Below, piece after piece: positions 19,970-32,194 of a stretch of 64,000 nucleotides of DNA. The DNA is taken from assembly GCA_030704615.1 (NCBI GenBank), contig CM060733.1, positions 27,528,001 through 27,592,000 of the forward strand, given 5' to 3'. Made by a program: the position numbers and the translations under genes. This DNA is from Takakia lepidozioides (taxonomy: Eukaryota > Streptophyta > Takakiopsida > Takakiales > Takakiaceae). The notes beneath the pieces were generated by a model, which saw only the letters and a program-made list of their open reading frames with translations, made no database searches and had not been told where the DNA came from. Positions within the stretch are counted from its first letter, which is position 1, and each line of letters begins with the position of its first letter.

Positions 19970-20409
19970 TGTCAAGTTAAATAAACACAGTGTGAAACTA
20001 ACTAGAATAAAACTAGTTATTTGTATTTAACACTTGGATTTAGTTCAAGTGTTAAGTCAGGTGTCAAGTTTGAGCTTGACACCTGAACCATTTTATCTTC
20101 ACGAGAGCGTCAGTCGCGCAGCTCATCTCTCTCGAGTTGAGCCTGCGCGACCGAGCTCCTTCATCGTTTAGAACTGAGTGTACTTATGATGGGAGGATAG
20201 GTTGTTGTGGGGTGGAGTCCCCATAGCTTGGGGTGCCCCTGGCTCGACTATTATCTGAAAGAGTGATGATGAGATGGATTTCATGTTTCTTGTGTGAACA
20301 GTGTGTCTTTAGCTTTCTTATCATTGTGGCAGACTACTTTATTGTGCATATATGTGTGGTGTAGTTTGGACAGCGATGTAGTTGTGTAGCGATACGTATG
20401 CGCACGACA
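19970..20409 (+). repeat. Intact 440-base LTR (TGTCAAG...CGACA)
   Basis: The copy begins TGTCAAG and ends CGACA, giving TG...CA termini. Its two parts match 8342-8695 and 19882-19967 with one difference each, so about 99.5% identity over 440 bases by eye. No internal region of its own element lies next to it, and it follows the split LTR after two bases. That is consistent with a solo LTR or the relic of a near-complete internal deletion. Confidence 0.85.
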
Positions 20410-22554
20410 ACCTCATGACTTAACTGGCGGGTAGGTTATGAACCCCACTATTGTCCACGATGTATCCACATATCCGCATTTATATCAGTGCAAGATGCCC
20501 TCTACTTACCCATATACCCTCCCTACCCTCAAACCTTGGCTCTGCCCATTATTTGTTAGCCTTCAGAGCCTGCGAGGATTTTCCATTGCCTCTTAATTTT
20601 ATCAATGGTCCTCGTCGATAGTGCCCACATGACTCACTCCCCTCCTTCACCATTCATATAATAGAATTCACATTCTGCCATTATAGATTCCCTGACCAAT
20701 CGATTATGAAAGATATGAATAGCTCGTTTTGGCCCTTCGACAAACATGGATGGAAGACCCTTTGACTATCTTCACTGCAAGTGTCAGAAGGGGAGCACAT
20801 AGCCACAACATTCAAATCTCAAAAGATAACCTCAAACTATCTTTTAAATACACCACCACTCTCCTGTGTACCATGCACTTCATAACTATCACATTGCTTA
20901 TAGCCTTACTTCTCAACAAATGAAAGATTGAAAGTGGCCAACTTGCCCCTACGTACCTAGTGTCGTATTTGATAGAGCCCACCCCTGAAAGGAGGCAGTA
21001 CCCGCAAGCGGAAGAGGCTCTAATTTACGCTAGCTACGGCTAGCATCATATATATATATCACTGGCCTTGGTTGCCTCTTTCCAAAATGAAAAAAAGAAA
21101 GAAGAATAATGAATATCCAGGCCCAAGCATAAAAAGTAAATAAAAGATCCATCCTTGGGAAACCGTTATTGGGGCTGCCCTTCTCACCATCTAAATTCAA
21201 CCTATCACCAATAACCCTTTGGCACGAAGGTGCACCATGGTCAGGCCCTCCGTGCTGGGCAGGGGAACCCTGCAAAGGCCCCCACATTCAGGCAGCAGGC
21301 ATAAGATTTATAGATTTATTTTTATGCCATTTCATTCTTTTTTGCCTTCCAGAAGGCATAACTTTCTCCTTTTTTAGGCCAATAGAGCTTTCGGAAAGTG
21401 ATGTTGGAAAGCCCTCAATCTGGGCTACATTTTTCCAATTTCAGCTCTTCAATCGGACCTGGATCAAGAAAGTTATGGCTGTTTGAAAAAAGATGTGCAT
21501 CTCTTTTCTCTTTTAGGGTGGCGGAGTACATTAGTGGTTAAGCTTACCGCCCTCGGCCTATGGGAGGTAAACAGTGAATTTTAAAACTGTCGACAGAGTA
21601 TTTGCCTATCTGCTCAGATTGAGTCCGTGGCCAAGCATACATAACAGGACAGGGGGAAAGAACTCGATTCAAAGCCCACGGCCTTTAACATACAAGAAAA
21701 CATCTTTTCTACATAGTAGTACTGCAGTTGCTCAGGATAGCAGTCTTGGGCGTTGCCCCATCTCTTGTGCAGCATATTTCTCTTGCAAGGTTATGTTTTC
21801 CTTGCTCTAACTAGTTGTAAGCCTTTGAAATAAGGGAAAGAAAAGAAAAAAAGAGAAAGAAACCTGCCAACCCTGCAATCTGGCATCATCTTTGCAGACT
21901 TCCACATCATACCATTTAAAGTGTTCAAAAGCTTCTTGCAAGGAAATGTGCACAATTCTCACTGAAAATCACGCTGAGAAAATGTGGCAATCACAAAAGT
22001 TTTCTACCCCTCAAGCTGATCCATTGACTACAAAACACAACCCCACAGATGACAAGGATCTTTCAGCTAGAGAATGCAAGTAAAGGTTGCTACCTTAATG
22101 AGTATTGTATGGGCAAACACAAGAACACAGGGAGTGCAATATCTCCTAAATCCAACAACAATGTACTGAGGATATGAAACTCACATGCCCAGTTAACATA
22201 AGAATATATCTCATGTCACAAGATACCAACATATTTTACTTCAGATACGTTGACACTGTCAATGTAAGCCGAGAAACTTCTCATGTAAGCTTTTCTCTAT
22301 CCATCTATCTTGCACACCCGCACCAAAAGCAGGAGTCAAATTAGCCACAAGGTTAAAGTAGTGTCCAGAGCACTTTGGCAATGCCTAACCCTTGCAGTCC
22401 CGTGGAACTTGGGGCCAGACATTCTGGACTTCACTTAGCAAATAAACCGTTGCCCTGGTAAAGAGAAAGAGCCAGATCCACTGAAGTGAATGTGTGGATT
22501 TTGACATTGTACAACATTTGCCATAGGTTTCTTGCAGAAGAGAACACAGATGTA
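20410..22554. other. Intergenic DNA between the transposon block and IBR5
   Basis: No gene is visible. The stretch contains an (AT)n run at about 21047-21058, an A-rich tract at 21837-21862, a possible SINE (21515-21690) and the 3' flank of IBR5. Confidence 0.4.
21515..21690 (+). repeat. Possible tRNA-derived SINE fragment
   Basis: It starts near gtggcggagtacattagtgg with a box A-like ttagtggttaagc and has a weak box B-like actcgattcaaagc about 120 bases later. The spacing is longer than in a tRNA, so part may be inserted or the match may be chance. Confidence 0.35.
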
Positions 22555-25428
22555 TCAGGAGCTATCCATGCTATGGTCCATTACTATTCTTGCTACTGGC
22601 TGTTCTTGTCTGACTGCACCAAATACAAAATTTGTGTTTGGGACAAAAGAATCACTTCCACCAGAACCAAAGAAAAAGGGTGTCGAGCTCGGGGAGCTTG
22701 AAACCGGAGCCGTAAATGCAGGGACCGCTACTTGCGGGGGAACCGAGGGGTAGCCAAATCCAAATGTGACCCCCCCTGGCGTGTTGAGTATGGGGGTGTT
22801 CGTAGCGTTCCTCCCAAACACTTCAATTTCATAATCCTGCAGTTGTTGTGCAACCACTACAGAAAAAGAGGCAACACATGTCAGAACATGCAAAACCACG
22901 AGTTCCATCAGGTGCTCTTCACTTTCTACCCTGTACTGCATAAAGCAATCTCTTGATGGGCAAGATCCTCCTTTGACATAAGTTCACAAAGTATTGTTTA
23001 TTCTGTCACTTGCCTTCCAAACTCCTGCCACTTATGTGGTGCTGCCAACAAGACAAGCTTCATACAAATACATAAGTCTATCAGGCCAATAGCTTCCACG
23101 TTCTGCTAGTGGTATAACAGCCACCTCCAGATTGGTAAGTTGCCTTATGAACAGCAATACTAGGGTTAAGAAGACAAGTGCTCATACGAGAGTAGCTCCC
23201 ATAGTCACTGGATCAGAAAGTAATGGAGATCTTAGGCCTAAAACCCGACCTTCAGGGATGCCAGTGTCAATTATCTATCTGTCAGCCTCTATAAAAATAC
23301 AAACCCCTGCGCCTAGAAGTTCTGATGCACTCTAAGGGAGGAAGGCATAATCAGCCTCTCTTTGCACTCATATTGAACAACCTTTATCCTCACAATTACA
23401 CTAAGGTCTGAAGTAGACCACTATGTTGATCACAACTCCACTGAGGCAATAAGTACTTGTGAAAAGGCTTTTACTTTTTTCTGTTGCATCATACCAGAGG
23501 TTGTCATTTTGTCACATGCAAGCTTCTTCAGATAGAGCACGTTTCTGGCCATGACCAAACAGCAGGTAACCTCACAAGATGACTCTGCACATATGCATGT
23601 ACTATGTGGTTTTTGCACTGGAGTGATATGGACCATTCGGCTCTCCATGCTGGATGAAAAAATGTCTTGGTTCAATTGGCATACCTGGGGTGAGATTGAT
23701 GGATGGCCTCCTGTCTTTGACCCACTGATAGCTTTGGGCTAGTGGCCATTGTTTATACCGCATCAAATATGCAATCACTACGGCAGGAGACCTGAAATAC
23801 CAACTCTTACTGTGAGGTGCACATACCAAAGTCCAGGTCTGATTCTTGATTAGTGCAAACCCTACCCAACCATTCACATCTCCAGCCTAATGTGGAGAAG
23901 CAGTTTGCAAACAATTGCTGACATCCTTCCTGAACCTCGACTCTTCATTACAGTTAGATTCCATTAGGAGATTACACCATGATCTCAAATCCACCTGGAT
24001 GGGTCACAGTCACATGATGGAAGAACTGACATCTGTAAGTTCTGGCGATAAAATTGTTATGAAGTCGAATCATGTTTCCACTCCATGTGCCACATACAAG
24101 AGCACCGGTGCAGGGAGTAATACCCGTGTTTTCCCAATCAACAATCCTAAAATAAAATGAGATTTCGGAATAAACCTGTTCTGCCCTGACATGCAGTGCA
24201 CCAGCAACCGTGCTTTGTCTCGCCTAGCTTGCTCTGTCCAACATGCCCACTCCTTGAACATGAATAACCAAACAGTACATCTGGATAGACTAAAGGGAGG
24301 CCAAGGCCTGTCTGTGATGCAGAAGGCTGCTAGCATTTTGTCAAGGCAGGTTGTACTCATGTTTAGGTTCTTTCTTTGATGGACACAGAGGGGATGATGT
24401 GTGCTACTACTTGAATAAGCTGCAGCTGTCATGAAACTCCAATTACAAGTATAACAAACCAGCAGAATGATATTCATAAAACTTTTACAGATACAAAGTA
24501 TCTTTGTAGCTATCTCGGCAGTTTTTGAAGCTAGAAGAAGCAACCAACTATGATATTAATACTGCCACAAACAGGCTTACCAATGAACTCCAGGCACTCA
24601 TCAAAAGGTAACGTCTTGTCTTCCTTTAATGAATGATAGATGAAGGAATTCTTGTAGAGATTTTGACAAGCAGGTACAGTCTGCATACAGGATCCAAAGT
24701 ATCACTCCACCAGACCTCTCGCAAGGTAAGCAGATCTAGCAGATAATTATCTTCATCTGTGAGCTTGAACATGTTATGTATGGAGATACCTCTTTTTCAA
24801 GTCCCTTGAGACAACAGCAGTAATACTTCTAGACTGCATTATTAACCAAGACTCTTCAGGACGTTAATTAGAAATTCTGCAGAAATCAAAAATCACAAGG
24901 AGGGAACAAATCAAGATATAAAGGGGTGGTGGAAATCAGGGCAGAAAGGCGGGTCAACAATTAGTTTTAAAGCCACCAAATTTTGAACGTAAATTACCCG
25001 CTACCATCCAGATACTCGGAAGCCCATTTGTGAGGAGACGCTGTCTCTTTCGAAGGGTTCTTTTTCAGGAACAGAGCAGATAGCACAATTTTCTGTAGGT
25101 TGATCTACAACACTCCACAACCTAAGCCAATCTATTGCAAAGAGGAAATCAGTTCGCTAGTAAACGTAACACCAAACATAGAGATGGTACGTACATTGAG
25201 GATGCGTGAAATTCCTTGCGCCTTCAAGAGCTCAGCCCTGGATGCATTGTCATAGCTGCCAAGGTACAAAAACTGTGGCAAAATCTCATTCGAAAATGCA
25301 CTCTGCTGCGGACCTTTCTCTGTTGCTTCCTGCAAGCGATGTCCACAGATCCCACAGACCTCTCCATCCTCGAACTTATGATAATGGCCACAGACAAAAC
25401 AAGGATTCTCCCTCTCTCGTTTCGGCAT
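22555..25428 (-). CDS. IBR5: IBR5-type dual-specificity protein phosphatase
   Basis: Five exons, on the minus strand: 25428-25195, 24680-24581, 24233-24176, 23791-23685 and 22856-22555. They join in frame to a 266-residue protein. Residues 1-30 hold a Cys/His cluster (CFVCGHYH, CGICGH) typical of IBR5. A DSP domain follows with ILPQFLYLGSYDNASRAELL and the phosphatase loop HCMSGQNRS, in which Cys125 is the predicted nucleophile. SPAVVIAYLM and YQWVKDRRPS complete the fold. The C-terminal tail is Phe/Gly/Ser-rich (FGFGYPS, FVFGAV), as in Arabidopsis IBR5. IBR5 dephosphorylates MAP kinases and is needed for normal auxin and abscisic acid responses, and it acts in nucleus and cytosol. Arabidopsis has GKSR where this loop has GQNR. 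Exon joins follow GT/AG sites and agree with the Arabidopsis protein as I remember it. Confidence 0.9.
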
Positions 25429-28076
25429 CTCGCCCTCTTTCCGTTTATCTCCTTCTGCTGCGGCCTGGCCTTGCGTCTAACAAAGAGCAACAGTTATTTA
25501 CTAACCGAACTTTCTGCTTCTCTGGCATGCACTCTCAAAGATCCCCCAAGGGTTTCGTAAAGCACTGAAAAGCCACTTTGGGAAGTAGGCGCTTCCTACA
25601 TCAATAACCCTAGGCGAACCACAGCTAAGGGCGCGTCCGTCAAGGCAAGAGAGCTTGAACGGAACTAAATGGAACCCGTACAGCAAGATTACCACTCATA
25701 ACCATCATACCAAATTCCCTCATCTCATACACCACGCCACGACATCTCCCGAACAAGCTTCCGCGTCCGATCCACACATCACTCCATAAATGAAGCACAG
25801 CAAGTCACTCAGCTCCAGGAGATTTCAACTCACTTTCCTGACACACAGAAAAAGCAAGAATATGCTCCCACTTCCAGAGAAGCCACGGCATGGTCTTCCT
25901 GCACAGCAGAGCCAAGCGGCTGCATCAACCGACGGCCATGGCTAGACTTGGCAGCACCACAGCGCAACTCTTTCTCTCTCTCTCTCGTACTAACACACCA
26001 CACCCGAGCGACAGAACGAGGAAGACAGTTGCCGATGCGGTCGCCGGCACGCTCTGTCGGTCGGTATCGCGTGCCCCACCGGTTTCTACAAAACCCTCGG
26101 ACCCATAATATTCGTGAGAAGGAACTCCACCCAATTACACGTATTGCTTGCGAAGTGAGCACACCGGGAAATCGATACTTTATGGTACGCCGTTTGTGGG
26201 CTTTTTTGTGCAACTGAGATACCCTCGCCGGCAAACCATGAGAGGTTTGCCGTCAGTCAGACCGGGATCCATTTGTTTCAAGTATTTCTTTAGCATCAGA
26301 ACCAAGATATTATTGACTCGGCCGTTTGATGCATACAGACATAGTAAGGGAAAAAAAAAAGAAAAAGAAGAAAAAAGAAAAGTCTGCATTAAGAAAAAAG
26401 AACGAAAAAAGAAAAAAGAAAAGAGAAAAGCTCACAATTGGGTATTCCTCCACGGTGTCTTGATGCATTTTGTTGGTGTACCAACAAGCTCCTAGCACCT
26501 GGGGATGAGCATTACTTTTCTTACCTTGCAGGGAGCTCTGCATGGCTAGAATCACACTCGCACCTTGCATGCTTGTGGTGAGCTGTGAATTCCCATCTGG
26601 AATCTTGATTTTGGAAGTTTTGGTTCACAATAGAGATCAGCTTTGGGCTGAAGAGTGTAGTCCAGGCCCATGCACCAGGGATGTTGTTGATCCACGCAGA
26701 TCCCGTGATTTTGGTGTTTTGTATGGCTGAGTATCAACCAAATGGAACTGATCCATGAACTGGCTAACTCGCTGTAGGTCCTGATACAACTCCCGGGATT
26801 GGATGTGTCGAAATGACACTTGCTCAACACTTTTTCCTTTGAGATTAGCTCTCCTTCACGATGAAAATACCAGAGTATATGGGCTTAAATGGGTGTTACA
26901 TTCGTGCTCATGTGCATCCGGTCCCAGATGGGACAAAATAACGGGCTTGGTATGTAGGCATGCACTCGCCATTGCTACTCGTTCCGTCAGCTTGCCACAT
27001 TAGGTGACAGCTCTTGGGAAGAAATGTAGATTCCATTTCTCCCACACCTCCATGGCACTGCTGATCTGCAGTAGCAGAGAGGGCAGTTTCACTGACGAGC
27101 ATCCTCCCCAAAAAGGGCACCCACAAAAAACAACAAAACCATTTCCTGTCTGACCACTTGAAGCGCCATAGTGATTGGATTAGACCCTCTCCACATGCAA
27201 ATGAAAGTCAGCTTGCATCTGTGGAGCTCAAGAACAAGAAAAATTCCACCAAGTATAACAAGTAAACGCCACATGGATTGACGGGAAGAGAAACAATCGT
27301 CGTGGTTTGCTACACAAATTAAGACATCTCAATCAAATCACTTTCCAGATTCACCGACTCACTTCATGTGATGCCTAGCATTCCTGAAAAGAGACTGACA
27401 TTGTCAATGTGTGAATGCTAGTTAAAATTAATCTCAACTCTACTGATGACCACAGTGAGACAAGCAAGTGCCAGTAGATGCGGTCTATGATCTCAAATCG
27501 TGAGCTGTTCATACAATCCAATCCAAAATGAAGTGGATCCATCCCCTGCTTCTCTCTCTCTCTCTGTCAGGGGTCTGCCTGTCGTTCTCTGCCACAGAAA
27601 TCTTTTCCCCTGCTTTCCATGTCCAAACGAGGCAGTGTCTACGTAAAGTAAACTCTAATAATGCATCTCTCAACCACAAAAAAGTGGCAGAAGCAGCTCA
27701 TAACATCTAAAAGAGCTACAGTACTGGCTGCTCCCATAGATACAGTGCAAGGAAATCATGAAAGATCATAGCTCAGACCAATAACATCTTAGTTCAAAAC
27801 CAACATGACAGCAGGATGGTCCACATAAGCTCAACAGCTAACTTAGACCTAGCCTTCACTTCAGACACTCTCTATAACCTATTCTGCTCAGACTGCTTTG
27901 GAAGAAGAAATAAACTCAAGGGTATAAGGAAGGAGGGCTTAGATAAAGTAGAAAAGATTGAGGCAGTAGAGGACAATCTCTCATTGTCAGCAGCCTTCTA
28001 TCCTACTTAATGTCCCACTGCTGCACTGCGCACTGTAAAGGAGGTCCTTGGCGATGGAAAGCAATCAGTAACATAC
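25429..28076. other. Intergenic region between IBR5 and HY5
   Basis: The part next to 25428 should hold the IBR5 promoter and 5' UTR. A (CT)n run occurs at about 25971-25986 and a long purine tract of A and G at 26348-26432. Open frames over the purine tract are low-complexity and not genes. Nothing else was recognised. Confidence 0.4.
26348..26432. repeat. Purine (A/G) low-complexity tract
   Basis: About 85 bases are almost wholly A and G (gggaaaaaaaaaagaaaaag and similar), broken by a short 'tctgcatt'. It could be the decayed A-rich tail of a retrotransposon on the plus strand. Confidence 0.6.
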
Positions 28077-30384
28077 CTACGCGGCTACACTTGAAGGTCC
28101 CACCCCAGGAGTGCCAGAAGGACCATTTTTCTTTAGAGCAGTGTTCTTCACAATCTGCCACCCCAACAACCTCTTAGAGCCCAACCACATCCATCCCAAC
28201 TTTTCAGCACCAATTTTCAAATCCCTGCAATTAACAACTTCTTGAACTTGCAGCCATCTTATTGTAGATCCAGCTGTCAAAATCTCTCTCTCGCGGGTCG
28301 TCCAAACTGGCCGCGGGGTCGAAGGCCGCAAGGGTACGGCAAACAAAGTCTTATGAACACCTTCTCTCTCTCAGGCCCTGTGTTGCTCTCTCCATCTCAT
28401 GGCAGCTAACATCATTGGAACTACAGCATTTTGTCCAGCCCTTGGAGATAAAAGCATTACATGACTGGTGCTAAGATGTACTACCATGCCATTCACAGCC
28501 ACTCAATGGCTTGAGAAGAACCTTGAGAGAGTTTATGGGAGGAGTCTACTGCTAATGGCAAACAACAAAAGAAGGTTGTTGTATATCCTCCTTTTAGGGC
28601 AAGTTTCCCCGTGAACAGGTCAGCCCATTTTCTGACATTACACAGCCTGAGTCCAGCAGGCTCAAAAGGAGCCTTGCCATGACCCAGACCTTGATGCAGG
28701 CCATGCTCCGAGAGAACTCCGCAAAAAGTGGAAGGCTGGTGGTTCATGGCCTGGGGACTCCCTACACACACACACAACAGTGTTGTACCGCTGCCGGCAC
28801 GTGTGCACTGGATGAGCCTCATTACTACTCGCTGGTGGGCTTGCTGGTATAGCCAGTCAGGCAGTCTGCAAGCCCTTCTGCATGGAAAGGTGAGCACACC
28901 CTGGAGCCGTGCTGACACCAGTATGGACTGACATCAGGAATGGATTCCAGCTTGCATGGAAAAAGTCCCCCATGTGATTTTTCCAGCCCAAGCAACAGCA
29001 GGTTCAGTGCCAGCATAGACAGCTGGAGATGCTTCAGCACTCATGAAAGGACCCTTCCCTGTGCTTGTGTGGATCTCTTTCTCCACTGACACAGTCTCAA
29101 GGATACAGCAAGCTGAGTCCAATGAGTATCTCCCTATCTCTCACTGTGCAAAGGCCGAAATTATTTTACCTGACGCAACATCTGATTTTCGCGCTGTAAT
29201 GTGGACACCCGTTCCTCCAATTCTGCATTTCGTTGCTCAAGCTCCTTAGACCGTACCTCCAGGTCACTTAGATATGCTTTCTTCCTTTCTCGAGCTTGCT
29301 GGGCTGACACACGATTCCTCAACAGCCTACACCCAAACAAAAAACATGTCATCCTTGTCTTCGGCTGTCTCTCTCTGCCACTGTGTCTGTTACAACATGG
29401 ATACTTCAGTCCACAACAGCTGTCTTTTCTTCAATATCCTCCTCTGTGCCTTGAACTCACCCATCCAGGCTACATGCCAACCATATATACTACATCAGTA
29501 TCTATCCACTCCAACTACATACTCAATGTGTGGAAGTCTACGTATCCACCACTTCCTGTGGCAGATACGTAAGCAAAACATCCTCACTATCTAAACAAAT
29601 GGGTTGGGTTCACCTTAAGCTGATTGGTGTTTAGGCACAAACTGGCAACAAGATTATGCATCATACCGACAAGTAGGAGGGAAGCGTAGGGAAAGGTAAC
29701 AAAAGCTAACCTCTTCAAGCGCTTATGCTCTTTGTCAGCTGAAGCTCCACCTCTTTTCCTTGGAGGGGGCCCAGAACCCCCCTTCTCATGAGCCTGTGAT
29801 GACCCAGCACCGGATGTCCCACCCTTTCCAGACATTTCGGGCACCCTCCTGACATCTGAATCACTTTCATTCCCTGACAGCACAAGCCCCAACTCTCATT
29901 AGTTCCTTCTCTTTCTCTCTTCCCCAAGTGGGCAAATCAAGTTTTCCCTTTGACAGTATGCCTCCTCTCTTCCAATCACTAACTGATCACACATGTGAAC
30001 CACTGTTTGACTGTAGCCACTTCTCTGAAAGTCTTGAGGAGTTTTCTGGTTTCTGGGGTTCTCACAACAATCAGACAAATTACCATCTTTCTTAAGTTTG
30101 TCAGAAGCAGTGGAGGCCACAGGAGGGGATTTAGACTTCTCGCTGCTTGTTTGTTTCGTTGAAGGTGACAGCGAGGACGTGGCAGCAGAAGCTGCCTGCA
30201 TTGGAGCTCTCTCTTCAGCTCCCTGTATCTTTCCACCTATAACCGGCTTCCAACCTCTGATAAACTCACTTTCCTTTGCTGACTCCTTTCTTGTAAAACT
30301 GCCAGCCAGGGTGCTGCCTCTTGCTGCCGTCCTCACCGGTGTCAACTTCGTCACCCTTCCGTTCCTGAACTCCTGTCCTGCCAT
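28077..30384 (-). CDS. HY5: HY5-type bZIP transcription factor
   Basis: Minus-strand exons 30384-30084, 29873-29711, 29326-29170 and 28154-28077 join in frame to 232 residues. Exon 2 carries the COP1-docking motif SDVRRVPEM (VPE at about 111-113) downstream of an acidic casein-kinase-type stretch ESDSD. Exons 2-3 encode the basic region [20 protein letters not shown] and a leucine zipper (LSDLEV to ENQMLRQ, heptads to about residue 206). The last exon gives [10 protein letters not shown] and a short tail. HY5 binds G-box DNA (CACGTG) and promotes light responses; COP1 binding to the VP motif targets it for degradation in the dark. The start is an ATG in strong context (gggATGG) with an in-frame TAG six bases upstream. 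Exon 1 (100 residues, Ser/Lys-rich) is longer than in Arabidopsis HY5, and another possible first exon lies upstream. Confidence 0.88.
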
Positions 30385-31009
30385 CCCACCCTACCCTTCA
30401 ACACCGCAGCTCTCTCTTGCCTCGCTATAGTAGGAGCATAGTCTTCCAAATAACATGCTGGAAAACCCCCAAATCCTTTTTCTGATGTGCACATACCCCA
30501 AGACTCTAGGGCAAACAAACAGTTTGTGAGTACCCCCTCTCGTTTCTTCCCCTGAACCTCCCTAGATAGTCAGAGGGTACTCTCTCCCACTGATGCAGAC
30601 CCTAAAAGCAGGGCCCGTAAAGTCATAATCCAGTACAGCATTCCAATTTCTAGTCACAACCAGAAAGGGAAATCGAGCAACATCAGGTCCTCACCTTCTA
30701 ATCTCAACAAATCCAAGAAAATAGTGTCATTTCGACCCTTGAGTCATCCAGACCAGCCAGCAGGAATAAAAAGGTATCTCAATTATTGGTGTTTGTGTGA
30801 AGGGAGCTGGAATCTCACACCACCCCACATATCCCCCTTGGCTTTGCCACATGAAAGATTGGCCCAAAAGAGAGTTCCCTTGACAGAGAAAATGTTGTAA
30901 TGTCACAGATTGGACGTACATTCATTCAACACCCTGCTATGATGGTTGCCTTTAGGGACCTTTGAACAGAGCATATAACAAACACATCAAATTTGCAACT
31001 TCCCAACTG

Positions 31010-31203
31010 AAATCATTGGATATAGAAGACGAGGATAAGAGAAGCCCACCCTGGCCAGTAAGGGAAGTCGAGGCCGAGGGATCAGTCACGTCCGGGACTT
31101 CGGCATCGCTGTCATCACTGTCAGAACTAGAACACTCGGAGCCCAAATCTACCTCCGACTCCACCCACTGAACCTGCTCGCTGTGGCTCTCCAATTCATT
31201 CAT
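31010..31203 (-). CDS. Acidic upstream ORF, possible alternative first exon of HY5
   Basis: An ATG at 31203 opens a frame rich in Ser and Asp (VQWVESEVDLGSECSSSDSD, then DAEVPDVTDPSAST). Near 31054 a GT follows CAGG (cag g|gtgggc) that would leave phase 1, the phase needed to join HY5 exon 2 at 29873. The donor is weak. The segment contains a second acidic-VP motif (DSDAEVPD) like the COP1-docking site. It may be an alternative HY5 N-terminus, a short separate gene, or a translated upstream ORF. I do not recognise the protein on its own. Confidence 0.35.
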
Positions 31204-32194
31204 TAAACCCTATTCGCCCTCCCTTCAGCCCAGACCTCCCTCTCCTCACCTCCAAGAAACCCGAAACCCTAGTCTCCAATACCAACTCTACAGAGCAGGG
31301 ACACAAACAAGCCTTGCCTATCTTTCAACCACGAAGTCTTCCACCACCGCTCTCAAGAAAGCATCAACTTCGCAAGAAAATGATCGAAGAGGCTCCCGCA
31401 ATTTCAGTCGAAAATGACATTAGATACGGCAGTATTGCACTCCTTCAAAGATGACGACTTCAGCCAACGAAGCTTCAGTCACAATCATACCCAGGAGAAA
31501 TATTCTCCCCTCTTTCCCCACATAACATTCCGCAAATCACCCTGTCTCTCTCGTCCCGTCTCCCCAACCGACTACTCGATCCCACGCATTCTCTGCCAGA
31601 CGACAATCGTATTTCCCACAGATCGTAAACGTATTCTAACCCAGGTGCCCCCGATCCTCGCAAAGCTACAGGTGAAGACTGAAGACCAGGGTGGCAAGAG
31701 TAGGATGAGCTCAAACAATTACCGCTGCGATAGGCAGTACTTTACAAAGCAGGATGGCACGCCATGGTGTGGCATAACAGCATTTGCCTATTTGCGGAAA
31801 TCCTTCTGCAAATCCCAATGAATGGAGAGTGTACGCAGGGATTAGGGACCAGGGCAGCAGCAGGCATCAGCAGCAAGTGTAAAGGCAAAGTAGAAGTGGG
31901 TGAGCTTGACCGTTCTTCCCCTTTACTCGACCCCGTAAGTGCAATCCACACTGTGCGTGAGAAGAGTAACGTAAAGTAAAGAGCGGCCACAGCAGTTGGT
32001 TATAAGTTATAACGTCGCCCCACCTCAGCGCGGGCCGCGTCACCTACCCGCCCTCTTCTCTGCACAGCCCACGTTGCCGCGCCGCCCACCGCGCGATGCC
32101 CCTGCCATCCTCTGCCTTTCTCTCTCTCTCCTTTTCTTGCCCTGCCCTCCCATCTTGGGCTCAAATCCTCCCCACCTCGTTTTCCGTTCTTGCC

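Noticed and set aside
8342-20323. The 354-base direct repeats as the DNMT element's own LTR pair
   Set aside because: In two other copies the 354 bases continue directly into the 86-base segment, and neither a primer-binding site after 8695 nor a polypurine tract before 19970 is present. Kept only as an alternative.
26148-26495. Open frame rich in Lys over 26340-26440
   Set aside because: It is created by an A/G low-complexity tract with no protein signature.
29201-29594. Plus-strand open frames opposite the HY5 bZIP exon
   Set aside because: They are antisense shadows of a clearly coding exon.
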